Assembly (NCBI GenBank): GCA_016876015.1
Contig: VGOD01000004.1
Location: 1 to 64,000, forward strand
DNA from: Chloroflexota bacterium
GTDB taxonomy: Bacteria; Chloroflexota; Anaerolineae; CG2-30-64-16
DNA: 64,000 bases
Direction: 5' to 3'
Below the pieces are notes generated by a model. It had not been told where the DNA came from. It saw only the letters and a program-made list of their open reading frames with translations, and searched no databases. Of the stretch, positions 18,596 through 29,100 are shown in pieces. Position 1 is the first letter of the stretch; the number at the start of each line of letters is the position of its first letter. The position numbers were made by a program, and so were the translations under genes.

Positions 18596-19915
18596 TCACG
18601 GTACGCCGACCGCCACAACGATGCGTTCGATGTAGTTGTTCGCCACTTCCACGAACTCGTGGATCAGCCCACCCCACCAGAAGGTCGTGCCGACCGGCGG
18701 TTTCTGATCGAGCGTGATGCAGCCGAAGACCTGTCCGCGCCGGCCCGGCAACAGGTAGTATTGCGGCCGGCCGTCAATCAGACGCTCTTCCAGGTCTTCT
18801 TTACGGCCGATAGCCCAGCGGAAGGGGAAGTCCACGCCGGTGGTGTCGAAGTTGACGCCGAAGCGCCAGACGCCGGCCTGCTGATACCACGACTCCTCGC
18901 CGCCGCGCGCGGCCAACGTGTTGTAGTTCTCGCTGAACTTGAAGCTCTGGCCTGGCCACGGCCCCGCGGTGCGGATGGGCACCGGTCCGATGTTGACCAC
19001 CGTCGCGGTGAAGCAGAAGCTTTGGCCCAACGCCACGCTGAGCTCGCGGTTCATCGCCCCGCGCCAGGCGATCTCGCCGCCGGCCACTTCGGCGCGCGGT
19101 TTGCCGCCCTCTACGATCGTCAAGGTGGACGACACGACAACGCGATTGCCCACGCGATCTTCGGCCTCACCGTAGATCACATACTCACCGTCGGGCGGCG
19201 GCTCTGCGCCTTGATCCACCCCGCCCTCGTAGCGATACTCGTGATAGCCTGCCGCGCCTGCCTCGACGACCGTGGCATACGGTTTCTCGGCGATGGGGTA
19301 TTTGATGTCCGGCTCGTTCGGCTTGCGGCCGGCCGGCTTCAGGTAGACCTGAACCCGCTCCGCCTTCTTGGTCAGATAGTAGGCGATGGAGACCCAATCG
19401 TCGCGCAGGCCATCCTGGTTGGGCCGGAACACCTGCGGCACCACCGTGAAATTGTGCAGCTCCGGCAGGCTCGCGTCGGCGTCCTTCAGGGTGATCTGCC
19501 CCGAAACCTGCGCCGTCCGGCCAGAGTCATCCACGGCCTCGACGGTCCAGGTGTACACGCCGTCAGGCAGAACCCGGCTTTCCACGAGCATCGCTTTGCC
19601 ACCCACCACGCGCACTTGCGGATCGTTGATCACGCCGCCCCAGTAGACGGTATACCTGCCAGGCGACCGGCGCTGCGCGTTCCGAAAGTAGTAACGCTGT
19701 CCCTGCGCATCCACGAAGTAGATGGATACCGTGGCCGGCCGGCCAATGCGATAGGCGATGTGCGTCACGTCATCGGTCCGATCGGCGTTGGGCGAAATGA
19801 CCGCCGGCGCGACCTTCACGTCGGCCAGGAGCGGCGCAAACGCGCACGCGCTCAGCATCCAGCCAGCGACGAGCAGCTTCAGGATCGGGATAGGCCATCG
19901 GGGGAAAACCCGCAC
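18596..19915 (-). CDS. lipoprotein with FlgD/Ig-like domains
   Basis: Lipobox-like LVAGWMLSACAFA; VYTWTVEAVDDSGRTAQVSGQITLKDA repeats. Confidence 0.6.
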   Translation of the reverse strand: MRVFPRWPIPILKLLVAGWMLSACAFAPLLADVKVAPAVISPNADRTDDVTHIAYRIGRPATVSIYFVDAQGQRYYFRNAQRRSPGRYTVYWGGVINDPQVRVVGGKAMLVESRVLPDGVYTWTVEAVDDSGRTAQVSGQITLKDADASLPELHNFTVVPQVFRPNQDGLRDDWVSIAYYLTKKAERVQVYLKPAGRKPNEPDIKYPIAEKPYATVVEAGAAGYHEYRYEGGVDQGAEPPPDGEYVIYGEAEDRVGNRVVVSSTLTIVEGGKPRAEVAGGEIAWRGAMNRELSVALGQSFCFTATVVNIGPVPIRTAGPWPGQSFKFSENYNTLAARGGEESWYQQAGVWRFGVNFDTTGVDFPFRWAIGRKEDLEERLIDGRPQYYLLPGRRGQVFGCITLDQKPPVGTTFWWGGLIHEFVEVANNYIERIVVAVGVP

Positions 19916-20026
19916 AGGATAACCTCCGCAGAAGAATGACGACTGACCACCTACACAACGGCAGTCTAATCTAGGGCGTCCGCTTCGTCAAGACCGGTCT
20001 GGACCCTCTGGTTCCGCCTTGTCTTG

Positions 20027-22042
20027 TCAGCGTCTAGCTTGCGGCCGCACCGGACCCAACCGCACGCGCTTCCCGGCCGGGTTGTCGGCGACGTCCATCA
20101 CATCCAACCCCGCCGGGTCAACGGCATCATACACCGCCAGGGAGATGTAGTATTCAGCGGTCGCTGCATCGGCCGGCAGCGGCAGGCGATAGCGACCAAA
20201 GACGGCTTCGCCCGGCCGCCAACGCATCGTCGGATAGTCGTAGCCGGCCGGTCGGCCGTCCCAGCGACCGAGTTCCCGGCCAGCCGCGTCCGTCAGGACC
20301 ACCGACGCCTGGTAGTCGCGCGTCATGGCGTTCAGTGCCCGCCAATAGACGGTGATCTCGCCAGCGCGCGGCGCATCCCAGCCCAATAATGCGACCTGGT
20401 GGGCGAAATTCGCGGCGTCAGGGTGATCTGGCTGCGGCGCGGCCGGAAAGCTGGCGGCCCCCTGCAATCGCCAATATCGCAAGCTCACGCCCCAGAACTG
20501 GCGCATCCCGCGCTGTTCAGCCCCGGCCCGATCCAGGAAGTAGGGCGCAAAGCCGACCGGGTCCACTGTTTCGGATTGCCACAACACCAGCCACACCGCC
20601 TGCCGGCCGGCCAGACCGCGGCTCAGCGTCGCGGCGGCGTCGAAACCAAGCACGGCCCCCACATCCAGGATGTCGAGCTCTGGCAGACGGACGGCCGGGA
20701 TGTCAGGCGCATAGTAGTTCCACGCTGGCCACGCATGTCCAGAGAGGAGGATCACGGCCTCGGCCGGTGCGATCTGCGCGGCCACGGTCGTCGCCAGCTC
20801 GCGCCATTGGTCTTTGGTGAACGCCCAATCGGTGAACCAGTTACATACGCCGCGGCCGGCCATGGCGCACAGAAAAACGGTAAGCGCCAGCGCAGCCGCC
20901 CATCGCGACGTTGAGAGCAGGAAGCGCCACTGCCGCTCTCTGCTCCGCGCCGCAGGGGCCGCCAGCGCGCCGATGCCGCCGGCCAGGATCAAGAGATAGG
21001 CCGGCGAGACGAGCATCAAGTAGCGCGCATTGAATTTCGGCGTGCGCGAGGCCAACCCTAGAACAGCCGCCACAGGCAGGAGTAGGATCACAAGCAGAAC
21101 CAGGGCGGTCCAGGGGTCAAAAGTGACGTTTTCATCCCTCGCAGTCCGCCGCGCCAGCAGCGCGACGAAAGCCAGCCCGAATGCCGCGCCGAACCACGGC
21201 AGTAAACGCACCGCGTCAGGTTCCAGCATCGTCTCCGGCGCGCCGGTCGTGAAGCTGATGGCGACATGGCGCAATGCCTCGCCCAGCTTCAGGCCCCCCT
21301 GCCAGTAGGAGCGATCAATCCGGTAGCGGCCCAACATCACCGGCAGCCACGGCAAGTAGAGCGCCAGGATCGCCGCGGCGCCCACCACGGCGATTACCGC
21401 CTGCCGCCACGCCTGCGGCCAGGAGGCGCGCCGGCTTGCTCGCCGCACCCAGGCAAGCGCCCAACAGAGCGCATAGGCCGCCAGCAGCGTGACGCCGAAG
21501 TAGTGGGTGTAGAGCGTGGCCACGGCCGCGGCCACGAAGACGCCCCACCAGCGCGCCGCGCTCGACCAGCCGAATCCCGCCGCGCGCCCCGGCCGAGTCG
21601 CGGCCAGCAACGCGTAGCCGGCCAGCAGCCCCAGGAACGTCAGCAGCGTGTACATGCGCGCTTCCTGGGCGAAATAGACGTGCAGGGGCGAGAGCGCGAA
21701 GAGCAGCAGGCCGGCCCTGGCCGCTGCGCGCTGGCCGGGGAAGAGCCGCCGGGCCGCGCTCCACAATAGCGCCGCGGTCAGCGTGCCGAAAAAGGCCGAG
21801 GGAAAGCGCAGCGCCCATTCCCCGCGGCCCGCCAGCCGCGTCCAGCCCGCGACGATGTAGTAGTAGAGCGGCGGTTGGATGTCGTCGGCGGTCCAGCGCG
21901 TCAGTTCCGCCAGCCTTTGACCCGTGACGTGCGCCGTCACCGCCTCGTCATACCACAGGCTTTGGGCGTCGAGCCGATATACGCGCAAGGCGAAAGCCAG
22001 CAGCAAGAGGGCCGTCAGGAGCAGTGCATCACCCCGCGCCAT
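20027..22042 (-). CDS. glycosyltransferase family 39-like protein (dolichyl-P-mannose mannosyltransferase type)
   Basis: LRVYRLDAQSLWYDEAVTAHVTGQRLAEL...IQPPLYYYIVAGWTRLAGRGEWALRFPSAFFG; likely start at M of MARGDALLLTALLL (22042), though the ORF is open to 22303. Confidence 0.85.
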   Translation of the reverse strand: MARGDALLLTALLLLAFALRVYRLDAQSLWYDEAVTAHVTGQRLAELTRWTADDIQPPLYYYIVAGWTRLAGRGEWALRFPSAFFGTLTAALLWSAARRLFPGQRAAARAGLLLFALSPLHVYFAQEARMYTLLTFLGLLAGYALLAATRPGRAAGFGWSSAARWWGVFVAAAVATLYTHYFGVTLLAAYALCWALAWVRRASRRASWPQAWRQAVIAVVGAAAILALYLPWLPVMLGRYRIDRSYWQGGLKLGEALRHVAISFTTGAPETMLEPDAVRLLPWFGAAFGLAFVALLARRTARDENVTFDPWTALVLLVILLLPVAAVLGLASRTPKFNARYLMLVSPAYLLILAGGIGALAAPAARSRERQWRFLLSTSRWAAALALTVFLCAMAGRGVCNWFTDWAFTKDQWRELATTVAAQIAPAEAVILLSGHAWPAWNYYAPDIPAVRLPELDILDVGAVLGFDAAATLSRGLAGRQAVWLVLWQSETVDPVGFAPYFLDRAGAEQRGMRQFWGVSLRYWRLQGAASFPAAPQPDHPDAANFAHQVALLGWDAPRAGEITVYWRALNAMTRDYQASVVLTDAAGRELGRWDGRPAGYDYPTMRWRPGEAVFGRYRLPLPADAATAEYYISLAVYDAVDPAGLDVMDVADNPAGKRVRLGPVRPQARR

Positions 22043-22054
22043 GGTGGGTGTCCC

Positions 22055-22159
22055 GAAAATCGCCCACCGCTCTGGTCTCGAGGCTTTAGCCGGTTTCGGC
22101 CGCCGACCACCAAACCGGCTAAAGCCTCGAATCCACGCCGCCTCTCTTTCATGCGCCGT
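22055..22159. repeat. Palindromic element copy 1 (19-bp perfect inverted repeat)
   Basis: TCGAGGCTTTAGCCGGTTT (22078-22096) / AAACCGGCTAAAGCCTCGA (22112-22130); about 105 nt homologous to 32354-32480. Confidence 0.9.
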
Positions 22160-22260
22160 CCCACAGGGAGGCTGCGCACTGGCGTCGGCCGCAGCATGAA
22201 CATCTGTCGAGGGCCTGTCTCGCGCTTCGAGTCCCATCCGAAGAACCTGACTGTTCACCA

Positions 22261-24885
22261 TCAATCCAGCGACGCGCAGCATTCCGGCGCCATCAAGCAG
22301 CACACATCTGGCCGCGGCGCGGCGGATGGATCAACTGTCACCTGACCCAAGACGAATTCGTCGCCGAGGACGTTCCCCATTTCGTCCACCCACGCCAAGC
22401 GCGCGCCGCTCGCGCCGAAGTACCAGCCAATGACCACCGCATAGCCGCCCGGGGGGAGGTCGGCCGGTAGGGCGATGGCGTGGCCGACCCACAGGCCGCG
22501 CGCCGGCCGATCGCCGGCCGGTTGCCATTGCGATGTGGGCCGGGGTACGAACCAGGTCGGCATAGCGTCGCCCTGAGCCGCCGTGCGACCGTCAGCGTTC
22601 CGCAGATGCAGGAAGAGCGTGTAATCGCGCGGGGCTGGTTGCGGAGTCTGCCCATGCCGCCCTTGCCAGAAGAAGCGCATCGCCAATCGGCCGCCAGGCG
22701 CGACCCTCTCGGGAAGCAGATGGCCGCCCAGCTCGATCGCCCAGTCGGCGCTCTCGAAGGCCGCGGCCGCCGGCGCAAGGCGGTTCTCGAAGTCGGCTGG
22801 CGACAGACGGCCCCCGCGCCGCGCGAAGATCGGCAGTCGCAGCCTGCCATCCCCCAGCCGCTCGGTGGTCGTGTATGCAAGGTCCTCCGGCCCGGTCTCG
22901 CCCTGCGATCCAGATGCCGAGGCCGCGACGGGCTGGCCAGCCATTGTCACGCTGATCATTGGCGCCCACTCGCGCGGCAGATACCACGGCACGCTCTCGG
23001 CGACCACGACCTCGCCTGGCCGCCACGCCGCGGGCGGATACCAGAGCAAGGCCGGCATGGGGCGCAGCGCGGTATCATCGGCCGCCTCGCCTGTCGGCGT
23101 GAACACCTGGACGCTGATCGTGGCGTCTGCCGGCAGCACCGCGGCGACCTGCCAGTAGAAGCGCAAGCGCGTCAGCCGCCACTTGGGATCGTCTACCAGG
23201 TCGTAGCCGAGCAAACGGAGCCGATCGCCGAACTGCACATCCAGCCGATAGGCCGGCTGTCGGCCGCCGGCGCGCGCGAAGTCATAGAAAGCATCGGGCA
23301 GCGCCTGCGTGCGTCCAATCCCGGCGGCCCGCCGAGACAGCAAGATATAGCCGTCGGCCGCATCCTCCACGCCGAATTCGCCGGCGCCGAGCAGCCGCTC
23401 GACCTGCGCACGCACGTCATTGGGGTGCATGTCGGTCACACCTGCAACGTCGAGCAACACGTAATCCGCGTCCGCGATCGTCGGGAAAACGTAGATCTTC
23501 GTTCGGTGCGCCAGGTGCGGATGCAGCGCCGCGGTAGCCGAAACCGCGGCATCCGCCGGGATTTGGGCCATGAAGCGATTTAGCAACGCATGGTGAGAGG
23601 TGCGCTGCGGCCATTCGAAGTCGCGCGCCAGCGGGGTCCAGCCCGCCTGGACATGATAGCTCACCGACCAGGTCAGCAGCCAGACCGCCAGGACGATCAC
23701 GCCGCCGTGCAGAGACGCTCTGGGCCGGTCACGCTGCGCAGCGCCGGCCGGGGCTGACGCTGCCGCCAGGCGCTCTCCGAGCCACAGGAGGCGCCGCGCG
23801 CCATACACGGCCGCGATCACGAACACGGGCGCCAACGGCGCGGAGTAGTGCTGCTCGCCAGAAAACTGCCCCGGAAAATTGCTCAGCGTGTTGGCCGCCA
23901 ACACGGGGAGGCCCAGGAGCAAGTATTCGGGCCCCAGCAGCGCCAGCCAACCGACCGAAGAGAAGAGCCCCGCCAGATAGTCCAGGCGAGCCGGCTGGCG
24001 CAGCGTCTCCCACAGGCTGCGCGCCAGATCGTCCAGCCCGCCTGTCAGGTCGGTGAAGCGATGCGCCAGGTAGATCGGACCTGGGGCGCCGTAGACCTGC
24101 CGGGCCAGCGGCGCTACGATCACGAATGTCGCGACGTAAAACCAGGCCAGGCTGACGGCCATGAGAGCGAGGCCGTGCCACAACGCCCGCTGTCTGTTGG
24201 CCGTTTCCCGCAGCGCGGCCAGCGCCACATAGCCTCCCAGCATGAAGGTCAGCGCAGGCAGATTCTCCTTGACCAGCATCGCAACCCCAGCCCAAATCCA
24301 CATCGGGCCATAGCGTCGCCGCGACGCGTGCCAGAATGCCAGTAGGAGGGGCGTCACGATGAAGGGATCGGCGTGGAAATCCGCCACGTTGGCGGCCTGG
24401 AGCGCCGGAAACATCAGGTAAACCAGGGCGAACACCAGCGCCAACCACTCCGCACGGCGATCGCCGCCAAGAGCTCTCCGCGCGATCCAGTACACCGGCA
24501 GCCCGCCCAACGCCAGGGCCACAGTCTGCAAGATCAGGATGGCCTGCACATCATTCCACAGCAGGTAGACCAGCGCCAACGGCACAATGATCGGTTCGAG
24601 GTGCTCAGCCACACGCGAGACTTGCCGATCGTCGAGGGTGCGCTCCAGAAAACGGCCGTGGAGGGTGTTCCACATCGGCTGATCTATGTAGGACAGATCA
24701 GCCGCGAAGGTGCGGAAAGCGGCATGCCTCTGAAGTGTGTAAGCTGAGAAGAAGATCGTGTAGGCCAGGATCAAACCCGCGAGCAGCACGCCAGGCCGAA
24801 AGACCAGGCCCCAGCGCCGCCCTCGGTCGCGGGCGGCAGGTCGCGCGGTGCGGTTGTCCGATTCGGTCACGCGTTGCACGGTCAA
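22261..24885 (-). CDS. DUF2079-type multi-TM protein
   Basis: LSYIDQPMWNTLHGRFLERTLDDRQVSRVAEHLEPIIVPLALVYLLW, HADPFIVTPLLLAFWHASRRR. Confidence 0.8.
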   Translation of the reverse strand: MTVQRVTESDNRTARPAARDRGRRWGLVFRPGVLLAGLILAYTIFFSAYTLQRHAAFRTFAADLSYIDQPMWNTLHGRFLERTLDDRQVSRVAEHLEPIIVPLALVYLLWNDVQAILILQTVALALGGLPVYWIARRALGGDRRAEWLALVFALVYLMFPALQAANVADFHADPFIVTPLLLAFWHASRRRYGPMWIWAGVAMLVKENLPALTFMLGGYVALAALRETANRQRALWHGLALMAVSLAWFYVATFVIVAPLARQVYGAPGPIYLAHRFTDLTGGLDDLARSLWETLRQPARLDYLAGLFSSVGWLALLGPEYLLLGLPVLAANTLSNFPGQFSGEQHYSAPLAPVFVIAAVYGARRLLWLGERLAAASAPAGAAQRDRPRASLHGGVIVLAVWLLTWSVSYHVQAGWTPLARDFEWPQRTSHHALLNRFMAQIPADAAVSATAALHPHLAHRTKIYVFPTIADADYVLLDVAGVTDMHPNDVRAQVERLLGAGEFGVEDAADGYILLSRRAAGIGRTQALPDAFYDFARAGGRQPAYRLDVQFGDRLRLLGYDLVDDPKWRLTRLRFYWQVAAVLPADATISVQVFTPTGEAADDTALRPMPALLWYPPAAWRPGEVVVAESVPWYLPREWAPMISVTMAGQPVAASASGSQGETGPEDLAYTTTERLGDGRLRLPIFARRGGRLSPADFENRLAPAAAAFESADWAIELGGHLLPERVAPGGRLAMRFFWQGRHGQTPQPAPRDYTLFLHLRNADGRTAAQGDAMPTWFVPRPTSQWQPAGDRPARGLWVGHAIALPADLPPGGYAVVIGWYFGASGARLAWVDEMGNVLGDEFVLGQVTVDPSAAPRPDVCCLMAPECCASLD

Positions 24886-26183
24886 TCTCGCGATGCGGCT
24901 CCCACTTCGATTTCGGCAATCAGGCTGCGGAGATGTCGGATTTCGCTCTGGATGCGTTCGATTTCGGCCAACTGCTGCGGCGACACGTCCAGCAGATCAC
25001 GGGCGCGCGCCAGCTCCAGCTCCACCAACCGCGCCCGCCTGGCGTTCAAGCGAGCGACCAGGAAGCTCGTCTCCTGGGCTTGCTGGTGCACCAGCGCCGC
25101 GCGCATGGCGACCTCCGAGGTTTGCGCCCCCGGCGCCTTGACCAGCGCCGGCCGCTCGATCGCCAGCCAGGCTGCCAGAAACTGATTGCCGATGGCATAT
25201 TGGCCGTAAATCCGGCGCAAGTAGCCGAGTCGTTCCAGGTTGTGCAGCCGTTGGCGCAACTCAGCGAGACTCTGAGACCCGGACGCGTGCAACGCCTCCA
25301 GACCGAGCACCCCGGCCTGCTGCACGGCCCAGACGATCTGCCGATCGGCCTCAGAAAGCGAGTTGAAGTCGTTGTTGAAGAACCCGCGCAGCAGCGGATC
25401 CACCTCCAGGTCGTCTTCGGCCATCGGGCGCAGCCGGCCCTGCTCATCGAACAGGCGGGCGCACAACAACTGAATCAGATAGGGATGGCCGTTCGTCGCG
25501 TCGTAGATGGCCTCGACCAACTCCGGATCGGCCTGCACAGCCTCATCGGATTGCGACTGGAGGATCAGATCTCGTGCGCTGGGCCGGCTCAGGCTGCCGA
25601 GGGTCTGCGACATATCGAAGCCCGCCAGGAAGGGCGACGTGGACCAGCTCGCGCAGGCATCGTGCAAGCGATAGATGGCCTGGGTTGAAGTCGCGACGAC
25701 GCGCAGTCCCTCGCTAGAAGAGGCCAACTCACGGTGGAGGGCTTGCATCGCCTCTGGCTCCTGGCCAGCGATAGCGATCAGCACTTCGGTCTCGTCGCAT
25801 AGCAGGAGCAGCTCGCGGCCGCCTTTGAGGGTCGCGCGGCGGAGAGCAGCCAACAGGCCTAACGCATCCTCATTGGCCAGGGCCGTCTCGGTGACGCCGA
25901 GCGCCTCGAACCGTGCGCCGGCATCGCGCACGGCATCGGCCAGGTATTGGCCCAGGCGCGCAAAGGTGTTGCCCCCTTGCATATCCCAGAAAAGCGGCAC
26001 GATGCGGTTCTGACTGAGGGCTAACAGCTCCAGTTGGCGCAGCAGCGACGTCTTGCCGATGCGCCGGTTGCCCACCACCCAGTAGGCGCGACTGTCGCCG
26101 TGCAACAGGTAGTCGGCCATCTCGCGACGACCGTAGTGTTTGCGCCCCACGACGTAGGCGCCGGTCACGTAAGGATTGCGCAC
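24882..26183 (-). CDS. AAA/STAND-type ATPase
   Basis: NPYVTGAYVVGRKHYGRREMADYLLHGDSRAYWVVGNRRIGKTSLLRQLE Walker A; LLLLCDETEVL Walker B. Confidence 0.8.
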   Translation of the reverse strand: MRNPYVTGAYVVGRKHYGRREMADYLLHGDSRAYWVVGNRRIGKTSLLRQLELLALSQNRIVPLFWDMQGGNTFARLGQYLADAVRDAGARFEALGVTETALANEDALGLLAALRRATLKGGRELLLLCDETEVLIAIAGQEPEAMQALHRELASSSEGLRVVATSTQAIYRLHDACASWSTSPFLAGFDMSQTLGSLSRPSARDLILQSQSDEAVQADPELVEAIYDATNGHPYLIQLLCARLFDEQGRLRPMAEDDLEVDPLLRGFFNNDFNSLSEADRQIVWAVQQAGVLGLEALHASGSQSLAELRQRLHNLERLGYLRRIYGQYAIGNQFLAAWLAIERPALVKAPGAQTSEVAMRAALVHQQAQETSFLVARLNARRARLVELELARARDLLDVSPQQLAEIERIQSEIRHLRSLIAEIEVGAASRD

Positions 26184-26189
26184 AGTGCT

Positions 26190-29100
26190 CTACTCCGTTC
26201 TGGCCCGTTCGATCGTCTCGTGGGCTGCCCGGACATCGGCCTCGGTGATGCGCACACGGCCTTCGGCCAGCATGTGATTGACGGCCTCCAGCCCATATTG
26301 CTGCAGGCGGTGGGGTCGGCCCTGGGCATGGGCCACCACAAACTCCAAAGCTGCGGAGTCCCACTCATAGACGCCGGCCACCGGCTCCATCAGCAGTTGC
26401 GCGGCCTGTTCGGCGTTGAAGGGATCCAGCGCGATCTCGTTGAAGAGGTTGTACCAGGGACTCTCTATGCGATCCCATGCCTTGCTGATCTGTACCCCGG
26501 CGACTACTGCGCCTAGATTCTGCGCCAGCGGGCTCATGAAGATGCGGCGCAACTGCTGCTGCACCAACGTCTCGTAGCCGTTGATCACGTCCATTTCATC
26601 CATCAGCAGGATCACGCGCACGTTGCGCGGTGCGACGACCGCCTTCAGTGCATCCAGGAGCAGCCGTAGATCAGCGGCAAAATCGCGGTCGGTGTACTCG
26701 GCGGGCGATTCACGACTGAAGCGCAGATCGGGCGGCGCTTCGGTCAGGAAGGCGCGCAGCACACTCCACGTCGCCTCCATGAGCAGATAGAAGAAGCGAT
26801 CCTGCGCGGTCCCCTCCAGGTCAACCGAGACCGGGACGAACACCCACTCGGGGTCTTCGGCCTGGCGCAGTTGTTGGGCTAACTGATAGAGCAGCGAGGT
26901 TTTGCCCATGCGCCGCTCGCCGTGGATCATGATGCTGTTCTGGTGCAGTGCATTGAGAATTTTGCGCAGCAGTTCATCGCGCGCGAAGAACATCTCGGGT
27001 TCGCGCACCGGCTCGCCGGAGATGTACGGGTTGAAGTGGCGCGCCAGCGCCTCTCGTTGGCGCATGGTTTCCTCGCCTCGACGCCGGCGCTCGCGAGCCC
27101 GTGAGCGCCATTCTGCGCCGCCCGCAGCAGCCAGCCCGCCCAGAGCCAGGATGCTCAAGGCCAGGATCGGGTAGAACGAATCGGCCGGAACACGCCGGCC
27201 GCCAGGCAAAACGACGTGGCGTTGGGGCGGCGCAACCACGATGGTCGCCTCGGCCGGCGCCGAGTAGTTGAACGCCGCGTCGCGAGCCCAGGCGCGCAAC
27301 GTGTACTTCCCGGGCTGCAACTGCACGTCGCTGTACGCAATGAGTGGGTCTGCATAGATGCGCGGGCGCTCGTCTACGCCCTCCAATTGCACCAGAAACA
27401 CGATGTCGTTCAGACTGCCGCTGGCATCGCCGGCCGCCAGTCGGACCGCTCGTAGATCGCCATCGGCCAACGACACGATGCCCTCCCGGGGCTCCAACAG
27501 GTTCACTGACGCGACCTTGACCCACGGCGTCACTTTGTCGGGGGTATAGCGCACCAGGCCGCTGGCCGCGCCGATCCACACCGCGCCATCCTTGCCCGGC
27601 GCGACGGCATACACCTGTGCATTGGGCAGCACAGAGCCTGTGTAAAGTTGCGTGCTGCGGCCATCGGTGCGGGTGAGGCCGCCTGCGCTGCCCACCCACA
27701 GGCTATCGCCGAAGTAGCTGACGGCCAGCACCAGCGAGCTGGCCAGCCCGCTGTCCACCGATTGCCATTGCCCGGCGGCATAGCGCCACAGCCCCTGGTC
27801 ATAGGTGCCGACCCACAACGCGCCATCTCGATCCTGCGCAATGCCGTTCAGAGTCACGCTCTTGAAGGCCGGCGCGTCTTTGGTCGTCGCGATGCTCTGC
27901 CAGCGGCCTTCGGCGTATCTGAAAAGGCCGTCATTGTGTGCGCCGAACCAGAGCGCGGCGTCGCGACTGCGCAGGATCGCGTTGATGCGTTTGCCGGCCA
28001 GTTCGGGTACCGGCTCCATGCCTCCTGTTTCGCTCCACCGATTGGCGCCCATGAAGCTGCCGAACCACAGGCGTCCTGCTGAATCTTGGGCGATAGCCGT
28101 CACGGGAACGCCAACCAGACCATCAGCCGGGCCAATAAAGCGCCACCCTCCCGCAGTCGTCCAATAGCCCACGCCCGTTCCTGCGCCGACCCAGATGCGG
28201 CCTCGGTCATCCTCCAGTAGCGCCAGGATGCGGTTATCAGGCAGACCGCTCGCCCGGGTGAAGTGGCTCCAGCGGGCGCCGTCCCAGAGCGCCAGGCCAT
28301 TCCGCTCGGTGCCGACCCACGTCCGGCCGCTGCGATCGGTCAGCAGGGCGTTGATGCGCTGCTCGGCCAGCGGCTCGTAGCGCACCGTCTTCCAGATAGC
28401 GCCGGCATAGCGGCTGACGCCGGCGCTGGTGGCCAGCCACAGCGCGCCGCTGCGATCGAACGTCATGCCGCGCACATAGTCGCCGGCCAGACCGGCGCGG
28501 GCGCGCAGGACCGCCACAGGCCAGCCAGGCTGGCGCGCATCCCAGAAGCAACCGGCAGACGTGCCCACCCAAAGGCCGCCGTCGGCATCCCCCAGGATCG
28601 CGAACACCCAGACGCCCGTATCGTTTTCTTGCAGGGGCTGGCGCGTCCAGACGCCATGCGCGTAATAGGCCAACCCGTTTTCCGTGCCCACCCACAGGCG
28701 TCCGTTTTCGGCCCACAGGGCGAAGACCTGACCGGAGACCAGTGGACTGCTCTCCAGGGCGCGCCAATTGCCGTCACGTCCGCGGCTCCACACACCCTGG
28801 CCGGCCGTCGCGGCCCAGATGACGCCATCAGCGCCCCTGGCGAGCGTCCAGATCGGTTTGCCGGCCAGGGCGTCCACGCGCGTCAGGCGGCCAGCCTCAA
28901 GACGCATCAACCCGGCCGCCGTGCCCACCCACACCGCCTGATCGCCATCGGGTAGGATGGCGCGCACATCGTTGCTCGCCAGGCCATGTGCGGTGGTCCA
29001 GGTCTGGCAACAGACGCCGTCGGCCGTGCGGCGAGCCAGACCGCCGGTCTCACCTCCGAACCAGATTGCCCCATCCGCCGTCTGCTGAATTGTCCGCACG

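Noticed and set aside
18518-19939. 473-aa plus-strand ORF opposite the FlgD-like lipoprotein gene
   Set aside because: Low-plausibility composition; the opposite strand has a lipobox and Ig-like repeats.
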